Shown piece after piece: positions 12,190 through 24,540 of a DNA stretch of 64,000 bases. The position numbers and the translations under genes were made by a program. Where the stretch lies: positions 62,001 through 126,000 of the forward strand of contig SJRY01000329.1 in NCBI GenBank assembly GCA_011319805.1, read 5' to 3'. The notes beneath the pieces were generated by a model, which was given only the letters and a program-made list of their open reading frames with translations, was not told the origin of the DNA and did not search any database. Every line of letters starts with the position of its first letter. Position 1 is the stretch's first letter. The stretch is from Macrocybe gigantea (taxonomy: Eukaryota > Basidiomycota > Agaricomycetes > Agaricales > Callistosporiaceae).

Positions 12190-13220
12190 GATGGCAAGAC
12201 GAAGAAACGACAAGTCTTCAGCCGTGCTGCTCTAATATGAGACTTCGGGCTCGGAAATCTTTCTGACTTCTTTCCATAAATCGTTATTTTTTGATTCGGG
12301 CTCGGAGACGATCCCGGAGAAGACGAAAACGCGTTATTTATAGGTGTTTTGGTAGCGATACCAGTGGGAGTTTGTAAGCACGCGTGCGAGGGTCCTGTCG
12401 CCATCTCGGTTATGAGAGAGAGCAAGTCACCCCTGTCTGGTCGCACCCCTTTACAAGACTGAAAAAATTGCCTGTTATCGTATAGGTAATTGCTGGAAAA
12501 GTATACTTGTCATGCCACGATTCTGATAAAGTACACATTGAGTTACACTTGGCACTTTGGCCCGGGTTTTCACGGCACACCATTGGTTGAGAACCGTGCT
12601 CACCTTCAAGTTGTTCCTAGAAACTTGGTGTTTAACCCTATGGAGCAGCTTTCTATGCCCTACATCAACGTCCACGGGTCCGGGGCGTTTCATAACCGGT
12701 ATCGTCCTGAAGTCGCCATCAATTCGGTCAGTCTGGTGAATCCCCGAGAATGACATATAGGTCCAAAATTAGGGCTTCGTTCAATGGAGCTATCGCTATC
12801 TGATGGCAATGCCTTTTTGGCGAGGAAAGAATTGTTGTCGCTTCTGGGACTCTCATCCTTCACTGTGATAATTCTTTCGTCCCTTCCCTTGGCCCTGGAT
12901 GCCCTATTTGAACCTTGCCCCACAATTGCTGGCTTCGTTCTTTGCATATCTCACCCGCATTTCCTCACTCGACTTGGATGGTGTGCTCTTGACCTTCTGC
13001 CTCGACGTATGGTATCTTGTGCTTCTGTTACCTGGACACCTAGGAGTTTGATGCCCACAAGTTGATCTCTACGTACGACCATCAGTCAATTGCTCCTGGA
13101 CTTGCCGAACCTTTCCAGAATTGGCTTTTCCCCGACATTGCGCGAGGAGATAGAATAAAACTCAATGACACTGTTTCATTCCAGAGAATTTTTCCCAGGC
13201 CGCCTCCTCGTTCGACTGCC
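12190..13220. other. Divergent promoter region between reductase and DUF6534 gene
   Basis: About 1 kb between the two divergent start codons. It holds the reductase TATA box at 12335-12342. A plus-strand frame at 12784-13065 is open but lacks motifs and does not splice cleanly into the downstream gene. Confidence 0.5.
12335..12342 (-). promoter_or_regulatory. TATA box of the adenylate-forming reductase
   Basis: TATAAATA on the minus strand, about 146 bases upstream of the ATG at 12189. This implies a leader of roughly 115 bases. Confidence 0.45.
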
Positions 13221-14592
13221 ATGGATGGGGGCACTACGTTTGATTCCACTCTGGGCCTCCTTGAGATCGGAGTAATGCTCGCCATATTTCTGTTCGGGTG
13301 TGTACCGTGCAGACTTTCACGTACTTCAACAACTTCCCGAATGATTCGCGGAAAACAAAGTGTTTGGTGGGAGCTTTTTTTTGCTTTGAGACTGCTGAAA
13401 GGATCCGAATCTGACCACTACGATGTTGTAGGTTGGCGTGGTTTGGTACGAGGCCACTTGCTCTTTCGAGATTGACACCTCATGTCTTTGGATGGTCAGG
13501 TTCTTGGAATCGGTGCACGTAGCCCTCACTTGTCATTCTATTTATCGCTCGACCGTGACCCTCTATGGGAGACCCGAAACACTGCCATACATTCCAAGGA
13601 CACTGAGCGCTTCGGTGATACTGTCGGGCATCATTGGACCAATAGTGCAGGTATGCCAACCAAACTTGCCTCGGATCGCGTCTCTTCACATCGCCCACCG
13701 GAATCAAGGCGTACTTTGCTCTCCGCGTCCTCAAACTTTCGAAACGGTGGCCTATTCCGCTCGTTTGCTGGGTATTGTCGTTTCTGCGGTTCCTCAGCCT
13801 CATAGCAGTGTCCGTCGCAACTTTCATATCCCCCGCAGTCGCCGAGTTTCGAAGCCGATGGAGTTGGCTTCTCGTGACTTCCCTCACCATCTCGGCTGGA
13901 CTGGATATTCTCATTGCTGGCTCTTTGTGTTATTATTTGTATGATCATCGTGTGACTGGGATAGCTCGGTGAGTCGTTACTCGTCAAAGATCTGCAAGCC
14001 ATTGAGATACGTAACTCTCACAGAACTCAACGTGTCGTCGAAAGGTTAATGGCTTGGTCGATCCGTAAGATTGCGCCACTGTCATTCCGGTCTGCATCCT
14101 GACTCGCTGACTGATTCTAGAGACTGGGCTGCTCACTAGGCAGGTCCATCGGCCTGCTCCTAAATCAATGACTGATGTTATTATAGCATCTCGACGGTCA
14201 TCATGCTGATATTCGTTGGTATATCTGCTGCTTGTATCTTCCTTTTCTGAGTGCTTTGGCAGTTCATCGCGATGGACAATTTCGCTTGGCTGGTTATGTT
14301 TATGTTGATCTCACGACGTACGTACTGGCTTTATTTGCGACTCAACAATGCCTTTGACAAGCCAATGACTTACCAGTGTTTTCAAATTCCCTGATGGCAA
14401 CGTGAGCAACTCAGCCATCTTGAACGTTCACCGCCGCATTGAATTTGGCATTTTCTCATCGCGTTCAATAGGCTCAATGCACGGACGAAACTACGCACCG
14501 AATTCCCGACTTTCTTCGAACCGCATGCCGCGCAAGACGTTCAGACGCCAAATGTAAACGCTTTCTGTCTGGGTCCCATTTACGCTCAATGA
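13221..14592 (+). CDS. DUF6534-type seven-helix membrane protein
   Basis: Integral membrane protein of a family expanded in Agaricomycetes; function unknown. The start MDGGTTFDSTLGLLEIGVML is the usual N-terminus with helix 1. Later segments match the family: VWFLESVHVALTCHSIY, VILSGIIGPIVQ, RWSWLLVTSLTISAGLDILI, VERLMAWSI, an ETGL-like QTGLL, and the hallmark FSNSLMATLNARTKLR near the C-terminus. Exons are joined by short introns; the one at 14140-14186 has a GC donor (AG|GCAGGT). One G is missing from the GGG at 13296-13298 in the LFGVCTVQ segment. A second frame problem seems to sit near 14210-14275, where the intron phases do not match. The family is often next to P450s and other metabolic genes, but no transport role is proven. 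Confidence 0.75.
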
Positions 14593-15557
14593 TTGACGTT
14601 CAAAGGGCAGTTTACGCATCCGATAGCCATTGAGATGAAAAGATCGCGAGAGGTCACTATTGACGTTCCTCAGGGATATATGACGGTGAGGATGCATCTG
14701 GGCGCGTGGACCTACAGTATAGCTGAATCAGCGTGTTCAGGGTTTCGGGCAAGACAGCAAATACGATATTTCTCCAAACAATCTTGCAACAGGCCAAATG
14801 TAGTGTTAGTTGTAAAATGCGGTATAAATGTGTCGAATAGAGTTGTAGCACTTAACGTCCTCTGAACCCTGACATTGTTGCGAAGGTTCCTAGGGAGGCA
14901 CAGGTACAGCAGGGCATAGCAACAACCAGAAATAGGCTGATCATGGAGGGCTGCCTCTAGGGTCAACGATCAGACAAGAAAGAGGTTGAGGGAGGGCAAA
15001 TTAGAATGAGGAACTGAGATGCGGCTCAAAAGCTCCGCCTATTCTTTGAGTCATTCCTTCATGATCGGTCAAAGCACTGTGAGTTGTACCCAAAACCGAG
15101 TCAAGAGAATAAAGTCAAGAACAGGTTCTGACTTAGGGAAACGAAAGGCACACGTCCAAGGCACCACTTCTGATATCGCCAGTGACCCATTCGGAAAATG
15201 TAACACAAGTAGTAAGTTCATCATTGAATACTCACATGTTTCAATTTGTCCGCTGTCGCCGGCGAGAATCCGACAGATATGCAACCAATCGCAACTCTTC
15301 CTGTTTCTGCTGCCCGACTGCGGGCCCGAAGGGTCAGCGCCATCGTGGGCTGGCCAGAAATTCAAGTACCGTAAGTCACGGGCGCGTGCAATGCACCTGA
15401 CGCTTCAAGCACCGCATACCCCGGTTTTCGCCGATACAGCGTTGCGACGTCTGATTTGGATGAAATACCGAGCGTCTAGACGCCTAGGCTATCAATGCAC
15501 AATTCTACACTCCGAGTCAAGTACTGTTCAGCTTGGCTGTAGGATTGAAGGAAGTTG
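14593..15557. other. Intergenic region upstream of P450-B
   Basis: Nearly 1 kb with no motif-bearing frame. The long frame from 15019 that reads into P450-B is leader sequence: conservation with P450-A and C begins only after the ATG at 15601. Confidence 0.5.
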
Positions 15558-15564
15558 TATAAAA
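15558..15564 (+). promoter_or_regulatory. TATA box of P450-B
   Basis: TATAAAA, 37 bases before the ATG at 15601. This fits a very short leader and supports 15601 as the start. Confidence 0.55.
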
Positions 15565-15600
15565 GTAGAGCGTCGTCCAAACAAATGTCTTTATATTATA

Positions 15601-17899
15601 ATGACCTTTGTTCAATGCTTCTTCCTTCAAACCCGACTCTCACTTGTTCTTATCAGCATAGCCATCGCAGTAGCCATTGTGGTTCTGCTTCGTCGTCATG
15701 CTTCCTTCAAGACAACGAGGCTTCGAGGTCCCAGGAGAAAAAACATCTTGCTCGGCTATTCGAGGGAGCTCATGCGATTGAATGAAGCCACTCGACTTTG
15801 CGACGAACGGGAGGAAGAATATGGAGCAGCATACGAGGTTCCGTCGCTCTTTGGAACACAAGAGATTGTCCTATCAGACCCCACAGCGATCATGCATCAT
15901 TTATCGCACGACACCTATACGTATGGGCAAACGGTACTGATCCGGCGTATCCTCAAGACTTTCGTGGGTGGTCTACTGAGAGCCCTTGCTCAAACGGTTC
16001 ATTTTGCAGTAACAGTTCGGCAAAAACTTGCTATATGCTGAAGGCGATGATCATAAAAGGTATGCTGTATCAATTGCCACTGACGTGTTTTCACGAATCG
16101 TGCACGAATTCCTAAGGCAACGAAAGGCGCTTTCTCCTGCTTTCGGCAATTCTCAAATAAGCAAATTAACACCTGTTTTCTTTGATTGCGCTTATACGGT
16201 AAGACACGAGTGGATGATTGTTCAACGACTCACGTGGATATCTGCAGCTGAAATCAGTATGGGATGCAATGCTGCAAGATAGCGATAACCTTACAACTGA
16301 TGTGGCTCAGTGGTCAATTGTACTCACACTTGTCTGATAATTCGAACACTCACTGAAGGTGTGCTTTATCAGGTTAGACTATCTTTCGTGAGTGCACTGT
16401 AATTCTCGATTGTCGATGCACGTGTCCACAATCAGGTTTACAAGGCTGGATGCAATCGGGGTCGCTGGTTTTGCTCACGACTTTGGGTCCTTAAAGGGCA
16501 AGAAACCAGAAATGGCAGCCGTACTGGATTCCTTTGGCGACGTGCAGATGTCATTTTTAGGGATGGTCACGCTTGTCCTTTCAGCGATCATTCCTCCCTC
16601 AGCGAAGGCTCCGACTCAAAGGAATATCGTGATGAGGAATCTTCAGAACTGTGCGCAGCAAATCGCCGTCAATTTCCTGGAGAGTGCGAGGAAGGAGAAG
16701 ATGCTCAACGAGTCGGAACAAACGCTTGACAAGTCCATAATGGGACTGCTGCATAAGTCCTTCACAAGCTCATTATCTGAAGATTCTGCGAGCCGGTACC
16801 AATTGCAGTCAAATCGGAAGAAGCAAGCACGATGACGCAGGAGGAAATTCTTGGACGAGTAAGGCTTCCGTGCCCCATATTTAGCGATCCTGCTGATCTA
16901 TTTGGCGTTTGCCTCGCCGGATAGGTGGTAGGACCTTTTTTAACAACAGTCTATCTATTACATCTTGGAGCTCAAAATTGCTTGCAGCACATAATGATTG
17001 TGGGTGGCTATGAGACGACTTCCAGTGAGTGCTTAATTGGCTTGCCTACCTCTTGCTGAGGAATCGTCTTTGCAGTTGCCATGACCGTAATTCAGTCTCC
17101 TCGAACGATGCTTCTGAAGAATTAATTCAGTCTATCAAGTGGGCCCTTGTCGAACTCGCTCGAAATCCTGCTGTGCAAGAACGGCTGCGGGAAGAGTTGG
17201 CGCAGTTCTCGCCCACGATCCCACATGGGAACAACTCGTGCACAGTTTGCCATACCTCGACGCGTTCACTTGCGAAACGCTGAGAATGCATCCACCAGTT
17301 TTCCAGACATTCAAACAGGTGCATTGAAATCGCGTGCATTCACCATCCTGAGCGCTCACCACATCTCGATGCTGTGACAGGCTTACGAGGACGACATTGT
17401 GCCACTGGGCCAACCGACTGTCGACTCCAAGGGAAATAGTATCGATCGTATCCGCGTTGCCAAGGGCACGATAGTACGCGCACCCATCGGGACGATGAAC
17501 AGATCTACAAGTTTCTGGGGGACGATGCCAAAATGTTCAACCCAAACCGATGGCTAGACGATGGCTTGCCTGGCATGAGGGCTTCCGAGATCCGTGGATG
17601 TCGACATCTTTTGACATTCTCAGAAGGGCCTAGGACCTGCATAGGAAGAACGTTCGCCCTGACCGAATTCGGGGTACGCACTCTCTCTTACATTCTACTT
17701 CAATTATCGTTGATATCAATGGTACCAATGTTTTCTCAGCAAGGCTGTGATGTCCGTTCTAGTTCGCAACTACTCGTTTGAGTTACCTGATGGGCCGGGT
17801 ACCAAATTCGAAAGCCATATGACTTTTTTCGACCGACCAAAGACGGCAGGACAGCATGGTCCAAAAGTACCTCTTATCAGCAGAAAGATGCAGTTGTGA
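15601..17899 (+). CDS. Cytochrome P450 monooxygenase (copy B), possibly inactive
   Basis: Closest relative in the window is P450-C. It begins MTFVQCFFLQTRLSLVLISI, a membrane anchor, then TRLRGPRRKN. Other motifs are LLYAEGDDHKR, GFAHDFGSLKG, GGYETTS (helix I), ETLRMHPP (ExxR), FNPNRW and the haem loop FSEGPRTCIGR. Exons: 15601-15963, 16016-16059, 16117-16198, 16248-16312, 16373-16387, 16445-16752, 16809-16858, 16988-17024, 17076-17086, 17140-17318, 17381-17673, 17744-17899. The 11-base exon at 17076-17086 encodes IAMT. The donor after 16752 is ATAAGT, where copies A and C have GTAAGT and GTGAGC. Reading through it hits a stop after about 27 codons. One base is missing at 17212-17214 and one at 17517-17521. 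Either the assembly is wrong here or the gene is decaying. Confidence 0.82.
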
Positions 17900-18603
17900 A
17901 GTATCTTAAGTATCTTATCCAGCTGTTTAGCGAAGTAGTCCTGAATCACCACTCAATTCGATACTCGTCATATATCACGGACGGTTATCTCTTCTCGCAA
18001 GAGATAGATATGTTTCACAATGCAATGATGACATGGCAGTATGACTCCTTTAGAAGCATCGGATGTCTTTGCCGTTCAAGCAAATAATCCTCAGGTCATG
18101 ACCGCGGGTCTGAAAATAACCTAGTCACTGAATGCGCAAACTCGAAGCACTCATGGGAAATTCTACCATGAGTGCGGCATCTAGATTACCTCGTCCTAGG
18201 AAGGGCCATCACTCTTGAGCGTCCATTTGAAGTCCTGACCTGACAATTTCGACCTGATCGCACTTCGACAGATGCAATCCTGAGAACAGCTGTGGGCATT
18301 CATGTCTATTTCCTGATTGCTCGATGCAACCCCATATAGTCACGCGAACGAATGCCCAGTGGGGTAACGCGCGTCCAGCGACGCGCCCCATCAGATATTC
18401 CTGAATTGGACTGTGTAGGCTTCAACGCGCTCGCTAGTGAAGAACTCAAGACGAGTCACTGCATCTGACATTCTCATGTCTTCTCACAGCGCACAGCAGC
18501 TATGTTTCTCTTCACGGTCTGTTCACTCCTGCGTGTGCATCGTACAAGAGACGTGAGTCAACGGCGACGAGTACTGAAGCCGTCTGCGGTTCGCAAGTCC
18601 AGG
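17900..18603. other. Intergenic region between P450-B and the LysM gene
   Basis: About 700 bases with no supported gene. It contains the 3' flank of P450-B and the upstream DNA of the LysM gene. Confidence 0.5.
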
Positions 18604-18610
18604 TATAAAA
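18604..18610 (+). promoter_or_regulatory. TATA box of the LysM gene
   Basis: TATAAAA, 112 bases before the ATG at 18722, in an otherwise C/T-rich leader typical of fungal secreted-protein genes. Confidence 0.5.
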
Positions 18611-18721
18611 GGACCAGCGAAAACGAGATAGTCTCTGCACTGTTCAGCCCGGTCTCAAAGCCTTTGAACAATCAGCCTTCTTCAGTTCGTTCTTCTCCGA
18701 CAGCCAGACTTTTTAGCAAAC

Positions 18722-19410
18722 ATGTTCGCTCGCGCTGCTCAACTCGTCGCTTTCGTCGCTGTCGCTGGCGTCTATCTAGGTAATCGCCGCTCTTTGGTTA
18801 CTGGTCTTCTGCATGCAGCTGACATGGAACGGGAATGCCGTGTGTCGCAGCGGGAGCCATGCCGTTCATTCGCGCGGATACATGCGCTCGTTCGTACACG
18901 GTCGTCGAAGGCGACACATGCGATGCCATTTCCGCATCCCAGAACGTTTCGACGTACGTGCTTTCCAGACCACTTTAACCACGCGCGCGTCCCGATCGAT
19001 CGCTCATTGCGCTTTGGAACCACAGATACCAGCTCGCGACCGTCAATGCTGGCGTGATCGACGCGGCTTGCGACAATCTTTGGGTCGGCCAAGTAATGCA
19101 TCGTCGTTTTGCAGAGTGCGCGTGTAAGCGGAGAGCTTGACGGTTTTTTTTTTTTGATAGGTCATTTGCCTTGGATTTGAAGGGCATGACTGCAATGTTA
19201 CTCGCGTTGTCGTTTCGGGCGACACTTGTAGCGGCATCCTCAACGAGGCTGGCATCACCCTTGCCACCCTCCGCGCCAACAATCCTAACGTCGATGCGGG
19301 GTGCACCAATATCTACCCTGACGAGGCAAGTCAAGTTCCTTCATAAAATCCCGGAACAGCGCTTGACTTTCCGATAGGTTTTGTGCACTGCAAACACCAT
19401 CATTGCTTGA
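18722..19410 (+). CDS. Secreted protein with two LysM domains
   Basis: LysM domains bind chitin or related N-acetylglucosamine polymers; secreted fungal forms can mask chitin from hosts or bacteria. Residues 1-19 (MFARAAQLVAFVAVAGVYL) form a signal peptide, and the exon ends at 18779. The mature part has LysM 1 (SYTVVEGDTCDAISASQ, then NLWVGQVICLG across an intron) and LysM 2 (TRVVVSGDTCSGILNEAG, then NIYPDEVLC). Cysteines are paired as usual. Four introns split the gene; the last, 19326-19377, has a GC donor (GAG|GCAAGT). The frame between signal peptide and LysM 1 needs one extra base around 18831-18839. There is no catalytic domain, so it is a small LysM-only protein of about 150 residues. 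Confidence 0.85.
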
Positions 19411-20652
19411 AATTTCGTCTTTGGAAATGTGGTTCTTTTTTTCGTGAATGGGAGAATTTGCTCCTTTTTTTTTGGAATTCGGTGTTCCGACCTATGGTGG
19501 AAGTGGATCGTGTAAATTGTTATATTGAAATGAAAGTTATTGATGGTAATTAGATGTTCGCAAAGGCGAGACGCCAAGGTGTTTTGTGCAACTCCAAGTA
19601 CACGAGTTTCTGCACTTGCTCAATCGCGCACGACGTGATAGATGGTCGGGCTGTCAGTTAGATGCATGTTTCTGTCTCTTGACGACAACCCATCGCGTGC
19701 TGCATCTTTGCTCGCCTCTGTGCTCGGCCTCGGTTGTTGGTCTTGTCCGTAAATTCATTGGGCTAAGAAGGAGTTGTTGGATGGATGATCGAGGGGTCCT
19801 CACCATCCTTGCGTACCTAGGAATTTCGGCCGTGCATTTTGCCAACGATTGGCGTTCATGGCTAGCGACCGACGACGCTTCCGGGCTGTAGGGTTATGTT
19901 GGTGGAGTCCTTCGTCAGGTGGTCGGTTAGATGAGGTATTTTCTGGTCATAGGACGCGTGCGTCAACCAAAGCGGTGGTGAGAGTCAGTTCCAGTAGCGG
20001 CCTGATGACCCGAGACCAGGACAGTAAATCTTTGGGATTGGACAGCAAACGTGAGATAACGGTTGTCGATAGGAAGTCATCCTTTGCCTCGTGGGTTGCG
20101 CTAGAAATTGCTCGATGAAAAGCCACGGATTGCATCGACTTTTGCGAAGGAAAGACGAGGCCAACGTAATGAGCGTAGGATCGGGAGACATCTATCTGAT
20201 GAGCGGCGCGGTCGGTCTGCGGTGTATGTCGGGGAGAGATTTGCAGGGAAGTCGTTTTTTTTGACTCACACGAGGCTGCCTTGCGGAGGTCGCATGGGCG
20301 AGGCACCGGAGATGTTGCTAAATATCGTTAGACCGGCTGAGTCCGATCGATTATAAAAAAAAAAGAAAAGAAACTCTGCTGTCGAACCTAACCCATATAA
20401 CTCCTTTTGCATCACTAACCGCTTCCCCAGCGGGCTGAGGCTCGACCTCGTTATCTTCTTCGAACGCTGTCCACCCTCGCTCACGGGCAGAACAGGTCTT
20501 GCGGTTTGATGCCTCAGCGCCTTTGACATATCAAACTCGATCGTTCAACAGACCGAATTGATCACGAACCAAAAAAAAAAAAAGCCAACAAGTCCAACGC
20601 CGAAATTTGCAATTGCATTCGTTACCTTGGAATATTCACCACCGACCCGTAT
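19411..20652. other. Intergenic region without a supported gene
   Basis: About 1.2 kb. Open frames exist on both strands but none shows a domain or clean splice pattern. Poly-A tracts occur at 20355-20375 and 20569-20583. The right end is the upstream region of the finger gene at 20653. Confidence 0.45.
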
Positions 20653-23600
20653 ATGACGCCGCCGCCTGGAGAAAACCCAGCGGCTCCCCCGCAGACCGTA
20701 CCCTCCCAGCCGACGGATTATCGCCAACAGCCAAGCCGAGTCGAACGAAATCAGTCGGAACGGCGACATGGGATCGAAATCGCGAACCAATCTCAGCTTG
20801 TCGTTATGCCGCCACAAACGGGTGATGCCGCCTCTCGCAACGGTCAGATAGCCAACGCTCAGCAGGTACGCAAAGGCGTTTATCTTGACTTTTTCCAAGC
20901 ACGAAGGAGATCGCGGCATTCTGAATTGTTCCTTTTTCAAGCAGCATCGGTCGTCCTTCCCATCGTCCATTCTCGCCGCATTCGCAGGCTCCGCTCACCG
21001 CTCGCAAACGTCTCCCGTGTCGAATCCGAATCCGAATCCTCAAGTCGAACTACCGAATCCTCTAGACACCCGATGCACCGACAACGGACACAACACGGGG
21101 ATCCACACAGCAATCCTTCGGTCTTTCAGGGCGATATCCCGCCTGTGCACGCTCAACTTCCGGTAGGCAGTATCACTATGATATGGTTCCAAAACATTCG
21201 AAGACCTGACGGATTCTTTTCGCTATTTCCAGTCGTACAAACCGCCCACTCTCGTGTACAAGTACGACGGCTATCCGAGTCACGCTTTCGGCGCTGCCGA
21301 TCAACAACGGACCCAAGCTTATGAAGAACCCAGAATCGCCAAATGGCCGTCGTCGCCGACGCCGATGACCCCACTCACAGGAATACAACAAGCGCAGACC
21401 TCGCAGTATCCGCTTCCTCAACAACCGCTCGTGTCGCGTCACCAAGCGCCTGCTCCCATTCAGACGCAACACTTGCCCAAGTATCCCTCCCCGCCGAGCG
21501 CGCATCCTCCACCTCCGCCTACGCGCCATCCGTCCGCCACCTTGCCATCGGCATCGTCCGCGAACAATCCATATCCTGCGTTTCCTCAATCTCAAATCCC
21601 TCCGCAGCACGTGCCAAAACCAGCTGCAGGCCCTTCCAGACAACCAGATCCAGGCGCATCTGCCTTGTCGCCCACCCCTCCCGCGCCGTCTTTCCATCCC
21701 TCCATCGCACTGGGCGCGTCGCAGGCCTGAAGCCGATCCACGCGCTGTACGAGCAGGTGTGGACCCAGCTCGTCAAGAACGTCCAATCCGAAATGTCGCG
21801 CATGCACACCGAGCTGACCGGCGCTCTCGAAGCCGAGCGCAAGCGCACGTCGGTCGAGGTGCAAAAAGTCGTCAGGGCGCAAGAGGAGCAGCGCAGGGCC
21901 GTCTTTGACGAGTGCCAGGCGCTGCGGCGGGAGAAGGCCGCGCTGAAGGCGGAGCTGAGCCAGGCGGGGACGTCGCTGAAAGCGTGCGCGGAGGAGGCGG
22001 ACAGGCTCAAGTTGACCTGCCAGAAGCTCGAGGCGGAGAACGACGTGCTGAGGAAGACGGGAGAGGATGGCTTCTCCTTGCGTGAGGCTGCCCTGCAGGC
22101 GTCGAGGGAAGACGGTCAGGCGTCCGCCGGGATTACGTGAATGCGACGATGGACTCGATCAGGGCCGAGTTTGGGAAGCAGCTCGAAGCCAAAGTGGCGA
22201 TGGCGCTGCAGGAAGCTCAGCAGCAGAGAACATTGCGAAAGCAGGCGGAGAAGAAGCTGAGCGATGCGATGAAACAGCTCAGAGCGGTATGTGACTGACC
22301 ACTAGATCTTATCTTACCCCTCGCCCTTTCTTATTCACAACGTGGGGACGTACCGTCCCCGACTTTCCCAACAGATCACGGAAGGCGTGTTCTTATCAAA
22401 CGCAGGCGAGCCTTCTCCTCCCCTCTCCGAGGCAGTCACATCGGGTCGCCGGAACAGCGAAGCCAGCACTCTCGTCGAATCTCCCACAGACAGAGAATAT
22501 GAAATGAACGTGGACGGCCAAATCGACGCCTCTGTTCACGCTCGCGCAGACCGGCAGCCTCATGCCCGCCGCATGTCGATCATGAGCGAGAGCTCTGAAG
22601 GCCCCAGATCGGACTCTGGCCCTGTTCCAGCCTCGGTGGCTTCTCCTGTAGATCACGGTGCGCGCTTGAAACAGTTATCCACGCGTGTTGAGGCCAGCAG
22701 AGCACCGTCCACTGATCGGAGGGCGGAGTCATCGTCACGACGACTATCTGCTCCGTCCCAGTCGAGCCACATTCCGACGCCGCGGTCGTCTGCCCCTCCT
22801 GTTTCCGCCAAACCAGAACCCGCTTCTCGTTCCCCCTCCATACGACCTCCCAGCTCGTCTGACGGAGGTAGACCTTTCCATTCCCCTCTTCTTCCATCAC
22901 CTCCACCGAAATCTGCTTCCTCGATTGCTTTCAAGCAGGAGCAGCCCGTCATAGATTTGACCGCCCTTCCTGATTCAACGGCCGTCGTACCGCCTCGACG
23001 ATCCTCACCATCTCCGCTGTCATCGTCGTACCAGATCGAAGCGCAACGACGGGTGATAAGGGCCAGACGCCTATACCGACGCCTCCACCGTCGACGGGCT
23101 CCGTATCCTCAGCTTCGTCGACAGGTCTGAAGAGTTTTGATCTTCCTCCCATTGAGCTTCCCTCGTCGCCGCATGCCGTTGAAGCGAAGTCGTCTGTCGA
23201 GAACAAAGTCCACGACACTCTGAACGTGTTCAGTCGGATTTGCGGCCGAGCCTGAGGATGCTACTCTCGAACCGTCTTCCAGAACGAAAAGTTGAGGATC
23301 CTTCTCTGCCTCGTTCTCGTTCGCGTTCGCGTTCCCATCTCAACACGGCGAAGTGAAACCCCAAGATGGGCCGCCCGACACAAATTATGAACGTGACATC
23401 GTTCGTGGCGATGAGCACGCCTACCGCCCATTTCACATGTGTCGCATCATGACTCCCTGAAAACAGACCATCAAGTTCCCGAATCTGCCTCCACCGGGCT
23501 TTCCTCTGCCTCAAGTCCAGATCACTCCTCTTCCTCTCGCCCTGCCCTCAAAAAACCCGGCAACAAGCAGTACGACCAGGGGCACCATCCCGGCAGTCCG

Positions 23601-24540
23601 TTCCAGCGCCGAAGCACTGACTGTTATCGGCCTTCGCCTCTGCAGTGGAGACCGCCTGACGAAGAGGAGAGGCGAGCGAGAAAGAGGGACAGGGCGGAAT
23701 TCGAGCGCAATCACGACGAAGGGGAACGACGTGGAAGCCTGGAGCTAGGAACGGAATGCAGATCACAGTCTCCGGCCAAGGCTCGGACGAGGCTGCAGCC
23801 ATCGCCGCCGACTCCAACCCCTCTACATTCGCAAAACAAGGCAGAATTAACTCCTGCTGCTCCATCCATTAATCGCCAAAGCCCAGCTCTGTCATCCACC
23901 GAAACGCAACCGGCGTCTGAGAACACGCCGGCACGGGAAAAAGCACTAGCGTCTCCCAAAAACGCGACTCCTAGCCTTTTGTCAAGACTATCGGCACCAC
24001 GCGACGAGCCAGAGCCAGGGTTCGTAGAGCCGCCGCGCTCGAAAGCGAAGCGAGAAAAGTCGGCCAATAGCAGAGAGGACGGAGAACTTGGGGAAGATGA
24101 TGTGCCGTCCGCAAAGACTCTGATTCGCCGGATCTCGTCTGCACGGCCGCCTCGAAAACCGAACAGCACCAGCGGCGGTCCTCCACGCTCCGCTCGCAAC
24201 AAGATAGGGATCAACCATCTCGACATTCTGTACGATTCCAGTCGAGACAGGATGGTCTGCCGCATGTGTTTGTGAGCATTGCGTTGTATCACATTCTGTT
24301 GATTCGCTTTTGATGTCTGTTGTGCTTTTGTCGAACGATAGGAGCCAAGAAAAGGACGCGAAGAACCCCGCTCCACCGGTCTCGTTTCCACCCACTGCGA
24401 CCTGGCCTGAACTCATCGGTCACTGTCAATCGTCTCACCCAAAGTCCTGCGAAGAGCTCGAAAAGCTCAGTCCGGGACAAGTCGCAGAACTCCGCCAACG
24501 AATGTCGAGCAGCAAAGTGTCCGGCTTTATGTTGATCTGA
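20653..24540 (+). CDS. Ser/Pro-rich coiled-coil protein with C-terminal CxxC-HxxxxH finger (paralogue 1)
   Basis: I do not recognise a named family. The order is: a P/Q-rich N-terminus (MTPPPGENPAAPPQ), a Tyr/Pro-rich segment (SYKPPTLVYKYDGY), and a long coiled coil at about 21750-22280 (VQKVVRAQEEQRRAVFDECQ and beyond). Then come ~550 residues of Ser/Pro/Arg-rich disordered sequence and a C-terminal block NHLDILYD...VCRMCL, then WPELIGHCQSSHP. The last block has CxxC and HxxxxH spacing that could bind zinc. Exons: 20653-20865, 20945-21162, 21233-22286, 22375-24271, 24342-24540. At least six one-base losses break the frame, near 21724, 22120-22131, 23042-23052, 23239-23241, 23346-23349 and 23437-23441. 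Bridging them gives one continuous protein of about 1,150 residues. It shares its layout and the intron after CxxC with the gene at 28361. A nuclear regulatory role is inference. Confidence 0.7.

Noticed and set aside
15019..15600. N-terminal extension of P450-B in the same frame
   Set aside because: No similarity to the other P450s before 15601, and the TATA box at 15558 lies inside it.
23439..24275. Second, separate gene starting at 23439
   Set aside because: The preceding ~90 bases stay coding-like (GEVKPQDGPPDTNYERDIV) once one-base losses are bridged, so it is the same gene as 20653.
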